Of a stretch of DNA of 64,000 bases, positions 61,201-64,000 are shown piece after piece (position 1 is the first letter of the stretch; each line of letters starts with the position of its first letter). A program made the translations under genes and the position numbers. Location of the stretch: contig CM038914.1 in the NCBI GenBank assembly GCA_021904315.1, positions 21,935,065 through 21,999,064 on the forward strand, given 5' to 3'. This DNA is from Sphagnum magellanicum. Taxonomy: Eukaryota > Streptophyta > Sphagnopsida > Sphagnales > Sphagnaceae. Under the pieces are notes generated by a model. That model ran no database searches and was not told the DNA's origin. It saw nothing but the letters and a program-made list of their open reading frames with translations.

Positions 61201-63086
61201 GCACTTACTAGGCAAGCCCAAAAGGGCAAACCTAAGAATTTTTGTACTAAAGAATGGGCCCCTTGGTGGTCAATTCCAATTCTTCCAGGCAACCAGTCAG
61301 GAGGCAAGCCCAACAGGGCAAGCCTAGGAATTTTTGGACTAAAGAATGGGCCCCTGGTGGTCAATTCCAATTCTTCCAAGCAAGGAGTCACTAGGCAAGC
61401 AAGTCTGACTTGATGAACTTTGTAGAAAGGCCACCAAGGATCCATTCCTTGGCATTAAATAGCAGGCCAGGGAACCAATTCCTTGGCATCAACAGCCAAG
61501 AGAACTCCCTAAATGCTTGGTAGGGTTCCCTCTAATGGCCAATCTGGCCTGAAGAGTCACACTGCATGGATGGCCAAATCCCCCCCACCTTTCCCATTGC
61601 ATGAGCTTCACAAACCAAAAGTTTCCAAAGGGGAAGGAGTATTGGGGGGTGAAGGACAGGCTGAAGGAAACAGAGGGGGACACAGACAGAGAGAGAGAGA
61701 GAGAGGGGGGGGGGGGCAGACACAAAGACACAGACAGCCGGAGAGGGAAGGGAAGGGAAGGGAACTCTACCTGAGAAGAAGATTGCTCAGATCAACTGGA
61801 GGGCCATGATGTCCATTGCTAAGCTGCTGGGACATAATTGGCTTTGGAACATGGCTGCTCATCTTTGGCATGTGAAGGACATCATCGACATCTTCTGAGA
61901 CTTCACTGCGAGAAACAGAATCCAGCTGCTTATAACGATCAATCATGCTCAGTCTAGGTGATGCTCCAGCACCGCCACCATGATCACCAGGGACATACAC
62001 CTCTCCTGTCAAACCATTATTATATGCTGCAGCCGCAGTCCATGAACCATTATTGTTGTTTCCAGAATCAATGATTTGCATGGTCTCATCTTTGAGCCCC
62101 TGTTCTGGAACCTCAGCTGGCAATGGACCACTAAGAACATCCTCTAACCATCGCTCTACCTCTGGATCCTTCTCCGAGCTTCTGCTGTGATCAGAGTATG
62201 GAGTAGTAGGGGAGTCATGATCACCTATCAAGTCCCCAAGCTCTTTGGCCATCGCCTGGAAAGCGCTAGCCTGCACAAACATACACTTGTTCTCCTCTGG
62301 CTCGTCGTCCATCAAGTCGTTCAGGTAGGAGTAAAACGTATTGGGATCCGCGGGATCGACATCTGCCGCGAAGGAGTTGATCCCACTACTACTACTACTA
62401 CTTCCTGACGTCTCTGCTTCGCTCGGCGACAACGTACTTGCCCTATATTGATCAGAAGAGTAGGCATCCGACAAAGAACTTGCTGCAGGAGTTGTGTAGA
62501 AACTCCTGTTGTTGTTGTTTCCAGCAGAAAAGCTCTGCGAGGTTCGAAGAAAAGCTGCTGATCCTGTCGCCGCTGCCAAATACTGCTCCAAGGAATTGGA
62601 ACCGTGCAGAGCTCCCGGAACGCTGGCAGAGAACGATCGAGGATCAGGCTGAGAAACTGGCGTGGTAGTGTTTTCCTCATACTGCAGAAAAAGGGTTGCT
62701 GGACATGCACCGCTAAGGTCCTTACCGGTCGATGTCGGATCCGGGTATTCACCGTCTTCGAAGACGGAAGAGATCATGGGCTTCTTCTCTTGTTGAGTTA
62801 GCGCGGCAAGCTCCGGGAAGATGGAAGAGAGTGACTTCAAAGCAGACTGGGCCTGATCCGACGCGACGGAAGGAGAAGAAGAAGAGCTGCGAGGGCTATA
62901 GGACTCATGATGATGATGATCTGGAGTGCTTTTCGACTGCTGCTGTAGGCTGCTGGGCGCGGCAATCGAAGAGCGCTTCGCCGTCTTCGGCATCTGTGTG
63001 TGCATCCATGCCTGTTGCAGCTGTGCTGCAAGGGGAGATACCTCTCCTCCACTTGCTCCTGATCTATCATGCTTGCTTCCTGCCAT
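58254..63086 (-). CDS. GRAS transcriptional regulator, LISCL (SCL9/SCL14-like) subfamily, five exons
   Basis: Exons on the minus strand are 63,086-61,771, 60,635-60,509, 59,676-59,400, 59,237-58,960 and 58,682-58,254. They give 808 residues with all GT-AG junctions in phase. Residues 1 to about 430 are a disordered Ser/Gln/Asn-rich, acidic region with an LISCL-like segment (FYSYLNDLMDDEPEE, then CMFVQASAFQAM). The GRAS domain (about 431-806) shows VDLSNLLLRCAQAV and LRQHSSPYGSGPQR, VHIVD (541-545), the LR2 region HLLDESVVAA, RNVVACEG-like LNIVACEGLERVER (RVER at 734-737), and the SAW end WFLSGWKDKIIHAMSVW. LISCL proteins such as SCL14 work as nuclear coactivators in stress and detoxification responses; the role here is inferred. 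The ATG at 63,086 is the first in the frame. Arabidopsis and rice LISCL genes usually lack coding introns, so four introns are unusual. Confidence 0.93.
60798..61014. mobile_element. MITE-like inverted-repeat element in GRAS intron 1
   Basis: The left end TGAACTCAAGGGTGATCCC and the reverse complement of the right end, TGAACTCAAGGGTGACCCT, continue as matching sequence (GGTCATGTCAAGAA against GTTATGCCAAGAA) for about 36 bases with few mismatches. It is 217 bp, non-coding, and lies wholly inside intron 1. Confidence 0.75.
61125..61410. repeat. ~92-104 bp tandem repeat in GRAS intron 1, three units
   Basis: The unit contains CTAAAGAATGGGCCCCTGGT, GGTCAATTCCAATTCTTCCA and GGCAAGCCCAACAGGGCAAG. 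Anchors CTAAAGAA lie at 61,143, 61,247 and 61,339. Confidence 0.85.
61684..61762. repeat. Purine simple-sequence tract beside the GRAS intron 1 donor
   Basis: (GA)n followed by a G run at about 61,690-61,716 and (GGAAG)n at 61,748-61,762 on the plus strand read as pyrimidine-rich sequence just downstream of the donor at 61,770 on the gene's strand. Confidence 0.7.
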
Positions 63087-63232
63087 ACTGCTGGTCTTGT
63101 TCTCTCCTACTACTACTTGTTCTCTCCTTCTCACTGTATTTAGCGTTCTCGTCCAAGACAAGTCGTGCTTCTGCGGCCGCGCTCTTCTTCTTCGCGATTC
63201 ATACTACCTACTTCAGGTCCCCTCTCGTTCAT

Positions 63233-63234
<2 letters not shown>

Positions 63235-63286
<52 letters not shown>
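63235..63286 (-). promoter_or_regulatory. (GA)n tract in the GRAS 5' leader
   Basis: The plus-strand CT run of about 52 bases reads as GA on the gene's strand and ends about 149 bases before the ATG. It is nearly the same length as the GA run in the TBL leader. BBR/BPC binding is possible, but function is inferred. Confidence 0.6.
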
Positions 63287-63288
<2 letters not shown>

Positions 63289-64000
63289 GGTTTATAAGAA
63301 ACCTCGAGAACCTGGCTTTCTCTGGTAGCTCACTCTCTCCAACACGGATTCCCTGGTTCGCAAACGGCCAGAAGTACCCCAGCAAACCCTCAGAATCCTC
63401 TTTCCCAGCTACCTCTCGCTCTTTCAAAGCCTCAAAACAGTCCAAGAACACCCCCTTTTCAAATGCTTTCTTTCAAAACAGATCCAACAGCTTTACACCT
63501 GCACTCCCCCCATCATTCCTCGCTCCCTCCCTCCGCCTTCAAAAAAAAACCCCCATCAAGATATCCAAGAGCCGCCAAAACTGACAAAAAAACCCAAAGA
63601 AGAAAACCTTTGAACTCCGGCACTCCCACTTCCTTTTCTACACGACACAAGATTCAGGAATCATTCTTTCCAGAAAGTTCTCAGCGCCATCGTCCGCACA
63701 AAAGCCTCTTTTTATCCCCAACACATCACACGTTTGCTCGTAAACGACGGATCTGCAACAACGGCAAAGAGAGGAACGACGGATCCACAGCGACGGCAGC
63801 ATACACAGAGGGAGAGAGACGGACGAGAGAGAGAGAGAGACACGGACGCTCGCGAGAGCAGCGAAGGAGATTAGGGGATGCAAAGCTCGTTTTGGGACCG
63901 CTGGAAAAATGCTTTAGCTACTGGATTCACTTGCTCCTGAGAAAACCAAGAGTCAAAAGGAATGCTCCCTGGATCCTTTACCGCGACTTCTGGATATTCC
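63287..64000 (-). other. 5' leader / promoter region of the GRAS gene
   Basis: This GC-richer, CT-rich sequence has a second short GA run at about 63,818-63,840. No in-frame ATG or recognisable domain supports another gene. Confidence 0.4.

Noticed and set aside
62732-63328. 198-codon plus-strand frame opposite GRAS exon 1
   Set aside because: It is antisense to a well-supported exon and ends in the CT microsatellite.
1-64000. CRISPR arrays, bacterial operons or riboswitches
   Set aside because: The tandem repeats seen have no regular unique spacers and the genes are spliced plant genes. No prokaryotic feature is supported.

Overview
The window is nuclear DNA of a land plant. It carries four recognisable plant nuclear genes with GT-AG introns, and the remaining four fifths or so is AT-rich and full of repeats. 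A GRAS gene of the LISCL type normally lacks coding introns in Arabidopsis and rice, but here it has four, three of them inside the GRAS domain. This hints at an early-diverging lineage (lycophyte, fern or bryophyte) or a gymnosperm. The species cannot be fixed from the sequence alone.

Layout. Positions 1-22,000 hold no convincing gene. They contain small inverted-repeat elements (339-550, 2970-3265, about 8587-8725), a tRNA-like SINE candidate (about 12,400-12,620), a 430-450 bp dispersed repeat present twice (4455-4880 and 13,795-14,250) and several minisatellites. At 22,228-25,050 (+) lies a four-exon TBL/DUF231 gene closest to YLS7/TBL17, a Golgi wall-polysaccharide O-acetyltransferase type. 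Facing it at 30,144-27,410 (-) is a three-exon gene for a plant-specific protein with poly-alanine runs and a conserved C-terminal SFAFP...EWNSSPVRM block. Its upstream region carries a tandem duplication of about 205 bp.

Positions 32,000-55,300 are a repeat island. It holds two copies of a family with GTGAACCAGCACC termini, a 48 bp minisatellite, arrays of 78 bp and 26 bp units, and degenerate TAGG/ACCT tetranucleotide arrays. It also holds one old, broken Ty3/gypsy element on the minus strand (39,192-46,516). That element has both LTRs and is interrupted by an inverted LTR fragment and by an unusual block rich in ACTTACAC/GTGTAAGT.

Positions 55,800-63,900 hold two genes on the minus strand. 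The first is a small two-exon CHCH (twin Cx9C) protein resembling the mitoribosomal Mrp10/mS37 family, with telomere-box motifs just upstream. The second is the five-exon LISCL-type GRAS regulator (808 residues), whose first intron holds an inverted-repeat element and a tandem repeat. The TBL and GRAS genes both carry an uninterrupted (GA)n run of about 51 nt in the sense-strand 5' leader.

The four genes have unrelated jobs: wall acetylation, an unknown role, mitochondrial translation or assembly, and transcription. Nothing suggests a functional cluster. I found no new gene system. The least expected items are the inverted-repeat families, the palindromic ACTTACAC block, the CHCH protein lacking one of its four cysteines, and the introns of the GRAS gene.
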